64,000 nucleotides of DNA, taken from assembly GCF_039535475.1 (NCBI RefSeq), contig NZ_BAAAXG010000026.1, positions 3,591,501 to 3,655,500 on the forward strand, in the 5' to 3' direction. The position numbers and the translations under genes were made by a program. Shown piece by piece: positions 38,231-47,228 of this stretch. The notes beneath the pieces were generated by a model, which was not told where the DNA came from, did no database searches, and saw only the letters and a list, made by a program, of their open reading frames with translations. The DNA is from Streptomyces showdoensis. GTDB lineage: Bacteria; Actinomycetota; Actinomycetes; Streptomycetales; Streptomycetaceae. The stretch's first letter is position 1; every line of letters begins with the position of its first letter.

Positions 38231-38818
38231 ATGACCTCGTCGGAGAACCGCCGGATCACCGATCTCGGCACCCTCAAAGCCATCTCCCACCCGCTGCGGA
38301 TGCGCCTCTACCGCGCCCTCTTCGTGGCCCGCACCGCCACGGCCTCCCAGCTCGCCGGCCAGGTCGACGAGGCCGTCTCCCTCGTCAGCTACCACCTGCG
38401 CAAGCTGGCCGACCACGGCCTCGTCGAGGAGGCCGAGGCCCAGTCCGCCGACGGTCGCGAGCGCTGGTGGCAGCCCAGCTCCTACGGGTTCAGCATCCAC
38501 GAGGAGGACGTCCGCGACGCGCCCGAACTCGCCGCCGCGACCGTCGCCTTCGGCCGTACCGTCAACGCCCAGCGCACCGAGATGCACGGTCGCTTCCTCG
38601 ACGAGCGGCACACCTGGCCCGAGGCCTGGCGGAGCGCCGCCATGAGCTCGGAGTGGCTGCCCCGGCTCACCGCCGCCGAACTCGCCGAGCTCGGCGCGGA
38701 GCTCGACGCGGTCGTCCGGAAGTACGACGAGCGGGCCCGCGCCGCCGAGGCCGCCGGCGAGACCGAGGGCCGCGAGAACGTCGCCGTCCACCTCTTCGGC
38801 TTCCCGTACCGGGGCTGA
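38231..38818 (+). CDS. ArsR-type winged-helix transcriptional regulator
   Basis: 195-aa repressor-like protein with an N-terminal HTH_20/ArsR-type domain at about residues 10-85 (LGTLKAISHPLRMRLYRALF, LAGQVDEAVSLVSYHLRKLA, HGLVEEAEAQSADGRERWW), and a C-terminal helical region ending AVHLFGFPYRG. No metal-binding Cys motif, so the signal is probably not a metal. ATG at 38231 is preferred over the frame opening at 38183, which would translate the candidate operator. It precedes an MFS transporter gene by 4 nt; the pair looks like a self-regulated efflux unit. Confidence 0.88.
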   Translation: MTSSENRRITDLGTLKAISHPLRMRLYRALFVARTATASQLAGQVDEAVSLVSYHLRKLADHGLVEEAEAQSADGRERWWQPSSYGFSIHEEDVRDAPELAAATVAFGRTVNAQRTEMHGRFLDERHTWPEAWRSAAMSSEWLPRLTAAELAELGAELDAVVRKYDERARAAEAAGETEGRENVAVHLFGFPYRG

Positions 38819-38822
38819 CCCG

Positions 38823-40082
38823 GTGACCCCGACGACCCCGACGGTCCCCGCGGCCGTCGCCGCCGCCGCGCCCGCGCGCCCCGCCCACCGCGACCCCGAC
38901 GTGCTGCGCTGGGTCGGCGCCTACACCGCCTCCACGCTCGGCGACAGCATCTACCACCTCGCCCTGTCCTGGACCGTCGTCAGCACCGGCAGCCCCGCCC
39001 AGGCCGGACTCGTCCTCGCCGTCGCCGCCGTGCCCCGCGCGCTGCTCATGCTCGGCGGGGGAGTGCTCGCCGACCGGTTCGGGCCGCGGCGGGTCGTCAT
39101 CGGCTCCGACGCCGTCCGCAGCCTCGTCGTCCTCGGCCTCGCCGCGGCGCTCTTCCTCACCTCGCCCGGCCTGTGGGTGCTCGCCGCGGTCGCCCTCGTC
39201 TTCGGCACCGTCGACGCCCTGTTCCTGCCCGCCGTCGGCGCCCTGCCGCCACGGATCGCCCCGCACGACCAGCTGGCCCGGCTCCAGGGCCTGCGCGGCC
39301 TCGCGTACCGCTGCGGAGCCGTCCTCGGCGGCCCGCTCGGCGGACTCGCGGTCGCCGTCGGCGGCCCGGCCACCGCCTTCGGGGCCGCCGGAGTGCTCTT
39401 CGCCCTCTCGGTCCCCCTGCTGTGCGCGCTCCGGCTCCGCCCGCTCCCCGCCGCCGACGCGGCCCGCGGCGGCACCGCCCTCGGCGAGCTCGCCGACGGG
39501 CTGCGGTACCTGCGCGGACACCGGGTCCTCGGCCCGCTGATGATCATCGTGCTGCTCAGCGACCTCGGCTTCGCCGGCCCCCTCAACATCGGCCTCGCCG
39601 TCCTGGCCGAACAGCGCGACTGGGGCGCCTCCGGCATCGGCTGGATCCTCGCCGGCTTCGGTACGGGCGCGGGCGCCGCCTCGCTGCTCCTGACCGTACG
39701 GGGACACGTGCCGCGCGCCGGGGCCGTCAGCGGCTGGACCATGACCCTCGGGGCCGTCGCGATCGGCGCCCTCGCCTTCACGACGCTGCTGCCCGTGGCG
39801 GCCGCCGTCGCCCTCGCCATCGGCCTGTTCGCCGGGCTCTCCGGGGCGCTGTGCAACGCCCTCCTGCAGACCCACTGCGACCCCGGCTACCTCGGCCGCG
39901 TCACCGCCGTGGCCGGCCTCTGCTCGCTCGGCCTCGCCCCGCTCAGCTACCCGCTCACGGGCGCGGCGATCGGCCTGTGGGGCCTCGGCCCGGTGTACGT
40001 CGTCAGCGCGTCCGTCTGCGCCCTCTCGGGCGTCTACGGCCTCCTCGTCCCGGCCGTCCGCAGGGCGGAGCTGTCGGCATAG
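38823..40082 (+). CDS. MFS transporter (DHA3/enterobactin-exporter-like)
   Basis: 419-aa major-facilitator protein with about 12 membrane spans. The N-terminal half carries GDSIYHLALSWTVVSTGSPA and GVLADRFGPRRVVIGSDAVR (the A-loop motif DRxGRR); the middle has a charged loop (LRPLPAADAARGG) and LADGLRYLRGHRVLGPLMII, typical of the DHA3 or MFS_3 exporters. It begins at GTG 38823, 4 nt after the ArsR-type gene, implying co-transcription and control by it. The substrate is unknown. Confidence 0.9.
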   Translation: MTPTTPTVPAAVAAAAPARPAHRDPDVLRWVGAYTASTLGDSIYHLALSWTVVSTGSPAQAGLVLAVAAVPRALLMLGGGVLADRFGPRRVVIGSDAVRSLVVLGLAAALFLTSPGLWVLAAVALVFGTVDALFLPAVGALPPRIAPHDQLARLQGLRGLAYRCGAVLGGPLGGLAVAVGGPATAFGAAGVLFALSVPLLCALRLRPLPAADAARGGTALGELADGLRYLRGHRVLGPLMIIVLLSDLGFAGPLNIGLAVLAEQRDWGASGIGWILAGFGTGAGAASLLLTVRGHVPRAGAVSGWTMTLGAVAIGALAFTTLLPVAAAVALAIGLFAGLSGALCNALLQTHCDPGYLGRVTAVAGLCSLGLAPLSYPLTGAAIGLWGLGPVYVVSASVCALSGVYGLLVPAVRRAELSA

Positions 40083-40163
40083 GCGGAACTGTCGGCAGGG
40101 GCGGAGCCGTCGGCATGGACAGCGCCGCTGTCCGGAGAGGGAGCGCCGCTCGCCGCACGGATA

Positions 40164-40211
40164 GCGCCGCTCCCTGAACGCGCCGCTCCCTGAACAGGCC
40201 GGTGCCTGAAC
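40164..40211. repeat. 16-bp tandem repeats downstream of the MFS gene
   Basis: GCGCCGCTCCCTGAAC occurs twice head to tail (40164-40179, 40180-40195) and a diverged copy AGGCCGGTGCCTGAAC follows (40196-40211). The spacer 40083-40222 contains other G/C-rich partial copies and no gene. Confidence 0.75.
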
Positions 40212-40222
40212 GGGCCGGTCGC

Positions 40223-40858
40223 TCAGATTCCCAGCTGCTTCGTCTCGTGCAGCCGGTCCACGGCCTCCTGCTCGCCGTCCAGGGACACCTTCGCCGAGTC
40301 CTGGCGACCGAACAGGAACATCGTCAGCTCGCCCGGCTCGCCGGAGACCGTCACCACCGGGGTGCCCTTGTGCGCCACCGTCGTCTGGCCGTTCGGGCGG
40401 CGCAGCACCAGGCCCACCGGGGCCTTGCGGCCCAGCAGCCGGGCGGACCTCTCCAGACGCGACCAGAGCGCGTCGGAGAAGACCGGGTCGAGTTCGCGCG
40501 CCGACCAGTCCGGCTGCGCCCGGCGCACGTCCTCGGCGTGGACGTAGAACTCCACCACGTTCGCGCCCTCGTCCACCTGCTTGATCGTGAACGGCGAGAG
40601 CTTCGGCGGTCCCGTACGGAGGAGCTGGATCAGCTCCTCGTACGGCTTCTCGGCGAACTCCGCCTGCACCCGCTCCAGCCTGGCCTTCAGTGCGGGGACC
40701 ACCGAACCGGCCGCCGCGTCCGGGCGGCGCTCGCGCACCACCACGTGGGCCGCCAGGTCCCGGGTCCGCCAGCCCTCGCACAGCGTGGGGGCGTCCGGGC
40801 CGGCCGCCTCCAACAGGTCGGCGAGCAGAAGGCGTTCACGCTTGGCATGGGTCGACAT
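40223..40858 (-). CDS. TIGR03085-type (DinB/maleylpyruvate isomerase-like) metal-binding protein
   Basis: 211 aa. N-terminal MDMPI/DinB-like four-helix bundle ([40 protein letters not shown] with a metal-binding His), then [18 protein letters not shown] with a second His, and a C-terminal sterol-carrier-like beta region ([20 protein letters not shown]). In mycothiol-producing actinobacteria such proteins are candidate thiol-dependent enzymes. The ATG lies 7 nt after TACCCT (40866-40871, minus strand), suggesting a leaderless mRNA. The reaction is unknown. Confidence 0.85.
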   Translation of the reverse strand: MSTHAKRERLLLADLLEAAGPDAPTLCEGWRTRDLAAHVVVRERRPDAAAGSVVPALKARLERVQAEFAEKPYEELIQLLRTGPPKLSPFTIKQVDEGANVVEFYVHAEDVRRAQPDWSARELDPVFSDALWSRLERSARLLGRKAPVGLVLRRPNGQTTVAHKGTPVVTVSGEPGELTMFLFGRQDSAKVSLDGEQEAVDRLHETKQLGI

Positions 40859-40942
40859 GCTCGCCAGGGTACGGCGGCGCCCACCGGTCCGCCCAGTGGA
40901 CGCTCCGCCGGACCTGTCCGCCGGGCGCGGCAGAATGGCGCC

Positions 40943-41311
40943 ATGAGCAGCACGCCCCGCACCCCCAGCGACCTCGACCCGGCCATCGCCGCCCGCCTCA
41001 AGCGGAGCGAGGACGGCCTGGTCCCCGCCATCGCCCAGCAGTACGACACCGGCGAGGTGCTCATGCTCGGCTGGATGGACGACGAGGCCCTGCACCGCAC
41101 CCTCACCACCGGCCGCTGCACCTACTGGTCCCGCAGCCGCCGCGAGTACTGGGTCAAGGGCGACACCTCCGGCCACGTCCAGCACGTCAAGTCCGTCGCG
41201 CTCGACTGCGACGCCGACACGCTGCTGGTCAAGGTCGACCAGGTGGGCGCCGCCTGCCACACCGGCGCCCGCACCTGCTTCGACGCCGACGTCCTCCTCG
41301 CGGCCGAGTAG
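40943..41311 (+). CDS. hisI: Phosphoribosyl-AMP cyclohydrolase
   Basis: Zinc enzyme opening the purine ring of phosphoribosyl-AMP, the third histidine step. 122 aa, single-domain (no HisE fusion). It contains [50 protein letters not shown] and [13 protein letters not shown], whose Cys and Asp residues bind Zn and Mg. Separated from the main his operon by three genes and directly ahead of trpE. The ATG at 40943 lies 6 nt after CAGAAT (40931-40936), so it is probably leaderless. Confidence 0.95.
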   Translation: MSSTPRTPSDLDPAIAARLKRSEDGLVPAIAQQYDTGEVLMLGWMDDEALHRTLTTGRCTYWSRSRREYWVKGDTSGHVQHVKSVALDCDADTLLVKVDQVGAACHTGARTCFDADVLLAAE

Positions 41312-41314
41312 GGT
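41309..41314 (+). promoter_or_regulatory. Candidate -10 of trpE, overlapping the hisI stop
   Basis: TAGGGT matches the Streptomyces -10 consensus and its first three bases are the hisI stop codon. The trpE ATG follows after 8 nt without a Shine-Dalgarno, which suggests a leaderless start; read-through from hisI is also possible. Confidence 0.5.
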
Positions 41315-41322
41315 CTGGCGCC

Positions 41323-42816
41323 ATGGATCTCGAGCACTTCCGCAAGCTGGCGGCCGACCGCCGCGTCATCCCCGTCAGCCGCAGGCTCCTCGCCGACGGC
41401 GACACCCCGGTCGGGCTCTACCGCAAGCTCGCCGCCGAACGCCCCGGCACCTTTCTCCTCGAATCCGCTGAGAACGGGCGCAGCTGGTCCCGCTACTCCT
41501 TCATCGGGGTCCGCAGCGACGCCACCCTCACCGTCGAGGACGGCGAGGCCCACTGGCTCGGCACCCCGCCGGTCGGCGTCCCGGTCGACGGCGACCCGCT
41601 CGCCGCCCTCAAGGCGACCGTCGAGACCCTCCACACGCCCCGCGACCTCGCGGGCGGGATGCCCCCGTTCACCGGCGGCATGGTCGGCTACCTCGGCTAC
41701 GACATCGTGCGCCGCCTGGAGCGCATCGGCGAGCACGGCGGCGACGACCTGAAGCTGCCCGAGCTCACCATGCTGCTCACCAGCGACCTCGCCGTCCTGG
41801 ACCACTGGGACGGCACGGTCCTGCTGATCGCCAACGCGATCAACCACAACGACCTGGAGACCGGTGTCGACGAGGCGTACGCGGACGCCGTCGCCCGCCT
41901 CGACGCGATGGAGGCCGACCTGGCCCGCCCGGTCGCCACCGTCCCCGCCGCCCTGCCCGCCTCGGAGCTCCCCGAGTTCTCCGCCCTGTGGGGCGGCCCG
42001 GCCTACCAGGACGCCGTCGAGGACATCAAGGAGCGCATCCGGGCCGGCGAGGCCTTCCAGGTGGTGCCCTCGCAGCGCTTCGAGACCCCGTGCGCCGCCA
42101 CCGCCCTGGACGTGTACCGGGTCCTGCGGGCCACCAACCCCTCCCCGTACATGTACCTCTTCCGCTTCGAGAACGGCTTCGACGTGGTCGGCTCCTCGCC
42201 CGAGGCGCTGGTCAAGGTCGAGGACGGGCGCGCGATGGTCCACCCCATCGCCGGCACCCGGCACCGCGGCGCCACCCCGCAGGAGGACCACGAACTCGCC
42301 GAGGAGCTGCTCGCCGACCCCAAGGAGCGCGCCGAGCACCTCATGCTCGTCGACCTCGGCCGCAACGACCTCGGCCGGGTCTGCGAGCCGGGCTCCGTCG
42401 AGGTCGTGGACTTCATGTCGATCGAGCGGTACTCGCACGTCATGCACATCGTCTCCACCGTGACCGGCAGGGTCGCCGAGGGACGGACGGCCTTCGACGT
42501 GCTCACCGCCTGCTTCCCGGCCGGCACCCTCTCCGGCGCGCCCAAGCCCCGCGCGATGCAGATCATCGAGGAGCTCGAACCCACCCGGCGCGGCCTCTAC
42601 GGCGGATGTGTCGGGTATCTCGATTTCGCCGGGGACTCGGACACGGCGATCGCGATCCGCACCGCGCTGCTGCGCGACGGCACCGCGTACGTGCAGGCCG
42701 GCGCCGGTGTCGTGGCCGACTCCGACCCGGTCGCGGAGGACAACGAGTGCCGCAACAAGGCCGCGGCGGTGCTCCGTGCCGTCCACACCGCCAACCGGAT
42801 GACCACGACCGGATGA
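41323..42816 (+). CDS. trpE: Anthranilate synthase component I
   Basis: Converts chorismate and ammonia to anthranilate; needs a TrpG partner not seen in this window. 497 aa. The N-terminal feedback region has [18 protein letters not shown], the LLES element of tryptophan-sensitive enzymes. The chorismate-binding domain has [58 protein letters not shown] and [23 protein letters not shown] at 41323; the frame is open upstream but the TAGGGT element and the family N-terminus support this start. Confidence 0.96.
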   Translation: MDLEHFRKLAADRRVIPVSRRLLADGDTPVGLYRKLAAERPGTFLLESAENGRSWSRYSFIGVRSDATLTVEDGEAHWLGTPPVGVPVDGDPLAALKATVETLHTPRDLAGGMPPFTGGMVGYLGYDIVRRLERIGEHGGDDLKLPELTMLLTSDLAVLDHWDGTVLLIANAINHNDLETGVDEAYADAVARLDAMEADLARPVATVPAALPASELPEFSALWGGPAYQDAVEDIKERIRAGEAFQVVPSQRFETPCAATALDVYRVLRATNPSPYMYLFRFENGFDVVGSSPEALVKVEDGRAMVHPIAGTRHRGATPQEDHELAEELLADPKERAEHLMLVDLGRNDLGRVCEPGSVEVVDFMSIERYSHVMHIVSTVTGRVAEGRTAFDVLTACFPAGTLSGAPKPRAMQIIEELEPTRRGLYGGCVGYLDFAGDSDTAIAIRTALLRDGTAYVQAGAGVVADSDPVAEDNECRNKAAAVLRAVHTANRMTTTG

Positions 42817-42850
42817 ACGCGGACTGAGCCGGTAGGGGATAGTGGGGTAC

Positions 42851-43501
42851 GTGAGTGCCGTACCCGTACCCCAGCCCCGAGCCGCCCGCGCGGGCGGCGC
42901 CGCCTCCTCCTCGGGCGCCCGACGCAGCCTGGCCGCGGCCCTCCTGCTCGGCGCCCTCGGAGCCACCGTCGTGCTGCTCTCCGCGGGCCAGATCTGGGCC
43001 GAGGGGACCGCCGCCGTCGGCGGCGGCGCCGTGCCCGTCGAGGCCGACGGAGGCGCCGTCACCGGTGTGCCGACCGCCCTCGCGATCGTCGGCCTCGCCG
43101 CGCTCGTCGCCGTCTTCGCCGTCCGCCGCACCGGCCGCACCCTGGTCGCCGCCCTGCTCGCCCTCAGCGGCGCGGGAGCGGCCCTCGCTGCCGTCCTCGG
43201 CGCCTCCGACAGCACCGCGCTCGACGCCGAGGCAGCCCGCATCAGCGGCAACACCGCCGCCGTCGTCGACGGCCTCAGCCACACCGTCTGGCCGTACGTC
43301 ACCGCCGCCGGCGCCGTGCTCATCCTGGCCGCCGGGCTCTTCGCCCTCCGCTACGGCAAGGCCTGGCCCGCCATGGGCGGACGCTACGAGCGCTCCGGCG
43401 CCCCCCGCGCGGCGCGCCGTCCCGCGACCGCCGATCCGGACCGGCCCGAGGAGCTGTGGAAGGCCCTCGACCGGGGCGAGGACCCCACCCGCGGCGACTG
43501 A
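42851..43501 (+). CDS. TIGR02234-type Trp-associated membrane protein
   Basis: 216 aa with four membrane spans (LAAALLLGALGATVVLLSAG, ALAIVGLAALVAVFAV, LVAALLALSGAGAALAAVLG, YVTAAGAVLILAAGLFALRY) and an Arg-rich C-terminal tail ending EELWKALDRGEDPT. The family is found in actinobacterial trp clusters between trpE and trpC, with unknown role. GTG at 42851 lies 7 nt after GATAGT (42838-42843), which suggests a leaderless mRNA, and is preferred to GTG at 42842. Confidence 0.85.
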   Translation: MSAVPVPQPRAARAGGAASSSGARRSLAAALLLGALGATVVLLSAGQIWAEGTAAVGGGAVPVEADGGAVTGVPTALAIVGLAALVAVFAVRRTGRTLVAALLALSGAGAALAAVLGASDSTALDAEAARISGNTAAVVDGLSHTVWPYVTAAGAVLILAAGLFALRYGKAWPAMGGRYERSGAPRAARRPATADPDRPEELWKALDRGEDPTRGD

Positions 43502-43616
43502 GCGGCCGGACCGCGAGCGCGACGCGTGATCGTTCGGGCACCCCGATTCATCTCCGCGCCCCCGTGTGCGGAAGAATGAGACGTCACCACCGAGCAACAT
43601 CAACGAGGAGCAACTC

Positions 43617-43871
43617 ATGGCGGGCAGCGCCCACGGACACACCCCGGCCGCCTGGACCGGTGTCATCATCTCCTTCATCGGCTTCTGCATCGCCGGAGTC
43701 TTCATGGTGGCCGCCAACGTGCCCGCGTTCTGGGGCGGCGTCGGCGTCATCGTCCTCGGCGGTGTCGTCGGCGGCGCGATGAAGATCGCGGGCCTCGGCA
43801 TGCCGAAGCAGTCGGCCGCCGTCGTCGCCGCCCGTGAGGCCGCCACCGCGAGCGTCAAGGCGCGCGCCTGA
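43617..43871 (+). CDS. HGxxPAAW-family small membrane protein
   Basis: 84 aa with the diagnostic HGHTPAAW at residues 7-14, followed by two membrane spans ([20 protein letters not shown] and [20 protein letters not shown]) and a short charged tail. ATG at 43617 follows GAGGAG with a 6-nt gap; an upstream in-frame ATG at 43566 lacks a good site. It accompanies the other two small membrane proteins between trpE and trpC. The function is unknown. Confidence 0.88.
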   Translation: MAGSAHGHTPAAWTGVIISFIGFCIAGVFMVAANVPAFWGGVGVIVLGGVVGGAMKIAGLGMPKQSAAVVAAREAATASVKARA

Positions 43872-43887
43872 CGCCCAGCGCTCACTC

Positions 43888-43924
43888 CGAAGGCGCAGTC
43901 CCGCGACGCGGGGCTGCGCCTTCG
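43888..43924. terminator. Hairpin after the HGxxPAAW gene
   Basis: Stem of about 15 bp (43888-43902 with 43910-43924, one G-T pair), 17 nt after the stop codon and without a T run. It separates this gene from the DUF2752 gene, which has its own -10-like element. Confidence 0.65.
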
Positions 43925-43948
43925 CGCGTCAGCGGCGAGAATCACCGG

Positions 43949-44440
43949 GTGGACGTGAAGCCGACGGCGGGAGCCGACACCGAACCCGTGCCCGGCCCCT
44001 GGGGGGCCGTGCCACCCGCCCCGTACGGCCCGCCGGAGCCCAGGCCCCTCGCCCGGCGGCTGCTCGCCCCGCTCGGCACCCTCGCCGGGGTCGCCGCCGC
44101 CTTCGCGTACGTCGGGACGGTCGACCCCAACGAGCCCGGCCACTATCCCGTCTGCCCGCTGCTGCGCTTCACCGGCGTCTACTGCCCCGGCTGCGGCGGC
44201 CTGCGCAGCGCCCACGCCTTCGTCCACGGCGACCTCGGCGCCGCCCTCGGCGCGAACGCCCTGGCCGTGGTCGGCTACGGCGTCTTCGTCGTCGTCGTGA
44301 CCGTCTGGCTGATTCGAGCCGTCAAGGGGGTCCCCATGCGGCTCTCGGTCTCCCCGGTCCTGTGGTGGGGGATCGGGGCCGTTCTGGCCGTTTTCACCCT
44401 GGTGCGGAACCTCCCGTTCGGCTCGGCGCTGGCCCCCTGA
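43949..44440 (+). CDS. DUF2752 membrane protein
   Basis: 163 aa. Pro-rich N-terminus, then three membrane spans. Carries the DUF2752 signature [20 protein letters not shown], where the Cys trio could bind metal or form a disulphide. GTG at 43949 lies 6 nt after GAGAAT (43937-43942) with no Shine-Dalgarno, so it is probably leaderless. Part of the conserved small-membrane-protein block between trpE and trpC; the function is unknown. Confidence 0.85.
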   Translation: MDVKPTAGADTEPVPGPWGAVPPAPYGPPEPRPLARRLLAPLGTLAGVAAAFAYVGTVDPNEPGHYPVCPLLRFTGVYCPGCGGLRSAHAFVHGDLGAALGANALAVVGYGVFVVVVTVWLIRAVKGVPMRLSVSPVLWWGIGAVLAVFTLVRNLPFGSALAP

Positions 44441-44512
44441 AGTCCCAGCAGATGGGACGCGTCCCCCACCGATGCGGGTCCGGGGCCCACCTGCGGATAC
44501 CATCGACATGGC

Positions 44513-44535
44513 TGAACACTGTTCCTCGGTGTTCA
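44513..44535. promoter_or_regulatory. Inverted repeat in the trpC upstream region
   Basis: TGAACAC (44513-44519) and GTGTTCA (44529-44535) around a 9-nt loop. TACCAT at 44498-44503 could be a -10 with a start near 44510, which would put the hairpin at the very 5' end of the trpC mRNA. Could be an operator or an mRNA-stabilising hairpin. Confidence 0.4.
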
Positions 44536-44571
44536 TCGACACCGTCACCGTCCCGGAAGGGGGCCTCTCGC

Positions 44572-45381
44572 GTGAGTGTGCTCGACGAGATCATCGAAGG
44601 CGTGCGCGCCGACCTCGCAGAGCGGCAGGCGCGGGTCTCCCTCGACGAGCTCAAGGAGCGCGCCGCCAAGGCGCCGCAGGCCAAGGACGGCGTCGCCGCA
44701 CTGCGCGGCGAGGGCGTCAAGGTGATCTGCGAGGTCAAGCGCTCCAGCCCGTCCAAGGGCGCCCTCGCCGCCATCGCCGACCCGGCCGCCCTGGCCGCGG
44801 ACTACGAGGCCGGCGGCGCAGCCGTCATCTCCGTCCTCACGGAGCAGCGCCGCTTCGGCGGCTCCCTCGCCGACCTGGAGGCCGTCCGGGCCCGGGTCGA
44901 CATCCCCGTGCTGCGCAAGGACTTCATCGTCACCGCGTACCAGCTCTGGGAAGCGCGGGCGTACGGAGCGGATCTCGCGCTCCTCATCGTCGCCGCCCTG
45001 GAGCAGGAGGCCCTGGTCTCCCTCATCGAGCGGGCCGAGTCCATCGGCCTGACCCCGCTGGTCGAGGTCCACGACGAGGACGAGGTCGAGCGGGCCGTCG
45101 AGGCGGGCGCCCGGATCATCGGCGTCAACGCGCGCAACCTCAAGACCCTCAAGGTCGACCGCTCCACCTTCGAGCGCGTCGGTCCCGAGATCCCGGACCA
45201 CATCGTCAAGGTCGCCGAGTCCGGTGTCCGCGGCCCGCACGACCTCATCGCGTACGCCAACGCCGGCGCCGACGCGGTCCTGGTCGGCGAGTCCCTGGTC
45301 ACCGGCCGCGACCCGAAGGCCGCCGTCGCCGACCTGGTCGCCGCCGGCGCCCACCCGGCGCTGCGCCACGGCCGGAGCTGA
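44572..45381 (+). CDS. trpC: Indole-3-glycerol-phosphate synthase
   Basis: (Beta-alpha)8-barrel enzyme that closes the indole ring from CdRP, the product PriA makes from PRA. 269 aa, stand-alone (no TrpF fusion). Conserved parts are [13 protein letters not shown] (catalytic Lys), [40 protein letters not shown] (catalytic Lys), [34 protein letters not shown] and [11 protein letters not shown]. The GTG at 44572 follows GGAAGGGGG. trpM starts 6 nt after its stop. Confidence 0.96.
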   Translation: MSVLDEIIEGVRADLAERQARVSLDELKERAAKAPQAKDGVAALRGEGVKVICEVKRSSPSKGALAAIADPAALAADYEAGGAAVISVLTEQRRFGGSLADLEAVRARVDIPVLRKDFIVTAYQLWEARAYGADLALLIVAALEQEALVSLIERAESIGLTPLVEVHDEDEVERAVEAGARIIGVNARNLKTLKVDRSTFERVGPEIPDHIVKVAESGVRGPHDLIAYANAGADAVLVGESLVTGRDPKAAVADLVAAGAHPALRHGRS

Positions 45382-45387
45382 CCTGAC

Positions 45388-45642
45388 ATGACCGTCCGCC
45401 GCGCCGCCTCGCCGACCTCGCCAGAGGTCCCGTCGGCGCGCCGTACGCGACTCCGCACCGCCGCCGCACCGGCCCACGCCCCGCTGGCCCGGGGCTGCCG
45501 GCCGCGCGGCTGCCGCGCACCCGCCCGCCGTGTCCACGGCCGCCGGGTCCGGTACGTGATCGGTTCCGAGCCGGGCCAGGTCAACGGCATGCGATGGCGC
45601 CCGCGCCCCGCGCGCACCTCCACGTACACCACGACCGCCTGA
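45388..45642 (+). CDS. trpM: TrpM-like small protein between trpC and trpB
   Basis: 84-aa, strongly basic protein (pI clearly high from its Arg content) with a Pro/Ala/Arg-rich first half and the C-terminal sequence RYVIGSEPGQVNGMRWRPRP. In S. coelicolor the equivalent position holds trpM, whose small product modulates tryptophan synthesis and differentiation; position and the GxxxGQVNG tail support the call. GGAG lies 10 nt upstream of the ATG. The N-terminal 25 residues look less conserved-like, so an internal start is possible. Confidence 0.75.
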   Translation: MTVRRAASPTSPEVPSARRTRLRTAAAPAHAPLARGCRPRGCRAPARRVHGRRVRYVIGSEPGQVNGMRWRPRPARTSTYTTTA

Positions 45643-45989
45643 ACCGGTTTCCCCGCCAGGCGTCCTTCCGGTCCGCCCACCACGCCGTGGGCAATCGTCC
45701 CGCAGGCCGGGACGGGTGGGCACACGGGACGGCGCCCCTGCGGCGCCTCCGCTCCCAGGGCCTTGGCCCGCACCACACGCGCGCCGCACCCGGGGCGCGG
45801 GTACGGGCGCGGAAGCCTGGGCCCGGCAAGGTGCGCCGTCCGTTGTGTCCACTTGTTCCGCCCCAGCGGAACGATTGCCCACAACGGCGCGGCGCGGCGG
45901 CTGTTCGGAGTACGTGAGAGGCACGCGCGCATACGGTGACCACCATCAGCACGCGTACCCGGGGCACCCGCCCCGCGAGGAGCAACCGC
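45643..45989 (+). promoter_or_regulatory. 347-nt spacer ahead of trpB with alternative RNA hairpins
   Basis: No gene seen and no run of Trp codons. GTGGGCAATCGTCCCGC (45687-45703) is inverted at 45866-45882 as GCGGAACGATTGCCCAC (16 of 17 positions pair). The GTGGGC of the left arm can instead pair with GCCCAC at 45675-45680, a 6-nt-loop hairpin; a further GTGGGC stands at 45716-45721. Such mutually exclusive pairings suit attenuation or mRNA processing. CATACG at 45930-45935 may be a -10 for a trpBA promoter. Confidence 0.5.
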
Positions 45990-47228
45990 ATGTCCAGCGA
46001 GTTCTTCATTCCAGACCCGGAGGGTCAGGTCCCGTCCCCCGAGGGCTACTTCGGCGCCTACGGCGGCAAGTTCATCCCGGAGGCCCTCGTCGCCGCCGTC
46101 GACGAGGTCGCCGTCGAGTACGACAAGGCCAAGGCCGACCCCGAGTTCGCCCGCGAGCTCAACGACCTGATGGTCAACTACACCGGTCGCCCCAGCGCCC
46201 TCACCGAGGTCCCGCGCTTCGCCGAGCACGCCGGCGGCGCCCGGGTCTTCCTCAAGCGCGAGGACCTCAACCACACCGGCTCGCACAAGATCAACAACGT
46301 GCTCGGCCAGGCCCTGCTCACCAAGCGCATGGGCAAGACCCGCGTGATCGCGGAGACCGGCGCCGGCCAGCACGGCGTCGCCACCGCCACCGCCTGCGCC
46401 CTCTTCGGTCTCGACTGCACCATCTACATGGGCGAGATCGACACCCAGCGCCAGGCCCTCAACGTGGCCCGCATGCGCATCCTCGGCGCCGAGGTCATCG
46501 CCGTGAAGTCCGGCAGCCGCACCCTCAAGGACGCCATCAACGAGGCGTTCCGCGACTGGGTCGCCAACGTGGACAACACCCACTACCTCTTCGGCACGGT
46601 CGCCGGACCGCACCCCTTCCCCGCCATGGTCCGCGACTTCCACCGCGTCATCGGCGTCGAGGCCCGCCGCCAGATCCTGGAGCGCGCCGGCCGCCTGCCC
46701 GACGCCGCCGTCGCCTGCGTCGGCGGCGGATCCAACGCCATCGGCCTCTTCCACGCCTTCGTCCCGGACGCCTCCGTCCGGCTGATCGGCTGCGAGCCGG
46801 CCGGCCACGGCGTCGAGACCGGTGAGCACGCGGCCACCCTGACCGCGGGCGAGCCCGGCATCCTGCACGGCTCCCGCTCCTACGTCCTCCAGGACGAGGA
46901 GGGCCAGATCACCGAGCCGTACTCGATCTCCGCCGGACTCGACTACCCCGGCATCGGCCCGGAGCACGCCTACCTCAAGGACAGCGGCCGGGGCGAGTAC
47001 CGCGCCGTCACCGACGACGCCGCCATGCAGGCCCTGCGCCTGCTCTCCCGTACCGAGGGCATCATCCCGGCCATCGAGTCCGCGCACGCCCTGGCGGGGG
47101 CCCTGGAGATCGGCAAGGAGCTCGGCCCGGAGGGCCTGCTCCTCGTCAACCTCTCCGGGCGCGGCGACAAGGACATGGACACCGCGGCCCGCTACTTCGG
47201 CCTGTACGACGGGGAGGGCTCCCAGTGA
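45990..47228 (+). CDS. trpB: Tryptophan synthase beta chain
   Basis: PLP enzyme condensing indole with serine. 412 aa. PLP lysine is Lys100 in [14 protein letters not shown]; further motifs are [44 protein letters not shown] (phosphate loop) and [14 protein letters not shown] at 45990 has GAGGAG 7 nt upstream; an in-frame GTG at 45936 would add 18 residues without support. Its stop overlaps trpA. Confidence 0.96.
   Translation: MSSEFFIPDPEGQVPSPEGYFGAYGGKFIPEALVAAVDEVAVEYDKAKADPEFARELNDLMVNYTGRPSALTEVPRFAEHAGGARVFLKREDLNHTGSHKINNVLGQALLTKRMGKTRVIAETGAGQHGVATATACALFGLDCTIYMGEIDTQRQALNVARMRILGAEVIAVKSGSRTLKDAINEAFRDWVANVDNTHYLFGTVAGPHPFPAMVRDFHRVIGVEARRQILERAGRLPDAAVACVGGGSNAIGLFHAFVPDASVRLIGCEPAGHGVETGEHAATLTAGEPGILHGSRSYVLQDEEGQITEPYSISAGLDYPGIGPEHAYLKDSGRGEYRAVTDDAAMQALRLLSRTEGIIPAIESAHALAGALEIGKELGPEGLLLVNLSGRGDKDMDTAARYFGLYDGEGSQ

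Noticed and set aside
45643..45989. A trp leader peptide with tandem Trp codons upstream of trpB
   Set aside because: No short frame with consecutive TGG codons was found on the plus strand of this spacer.
45936..45989. An 18-residue N-terminal extension of TrpB from GTG 45936
   Set aside because: The ATG at 45990 has a good Shine-Dalgarno and the usual TrpB N-terminus; the extension overlaps a possible promoter.
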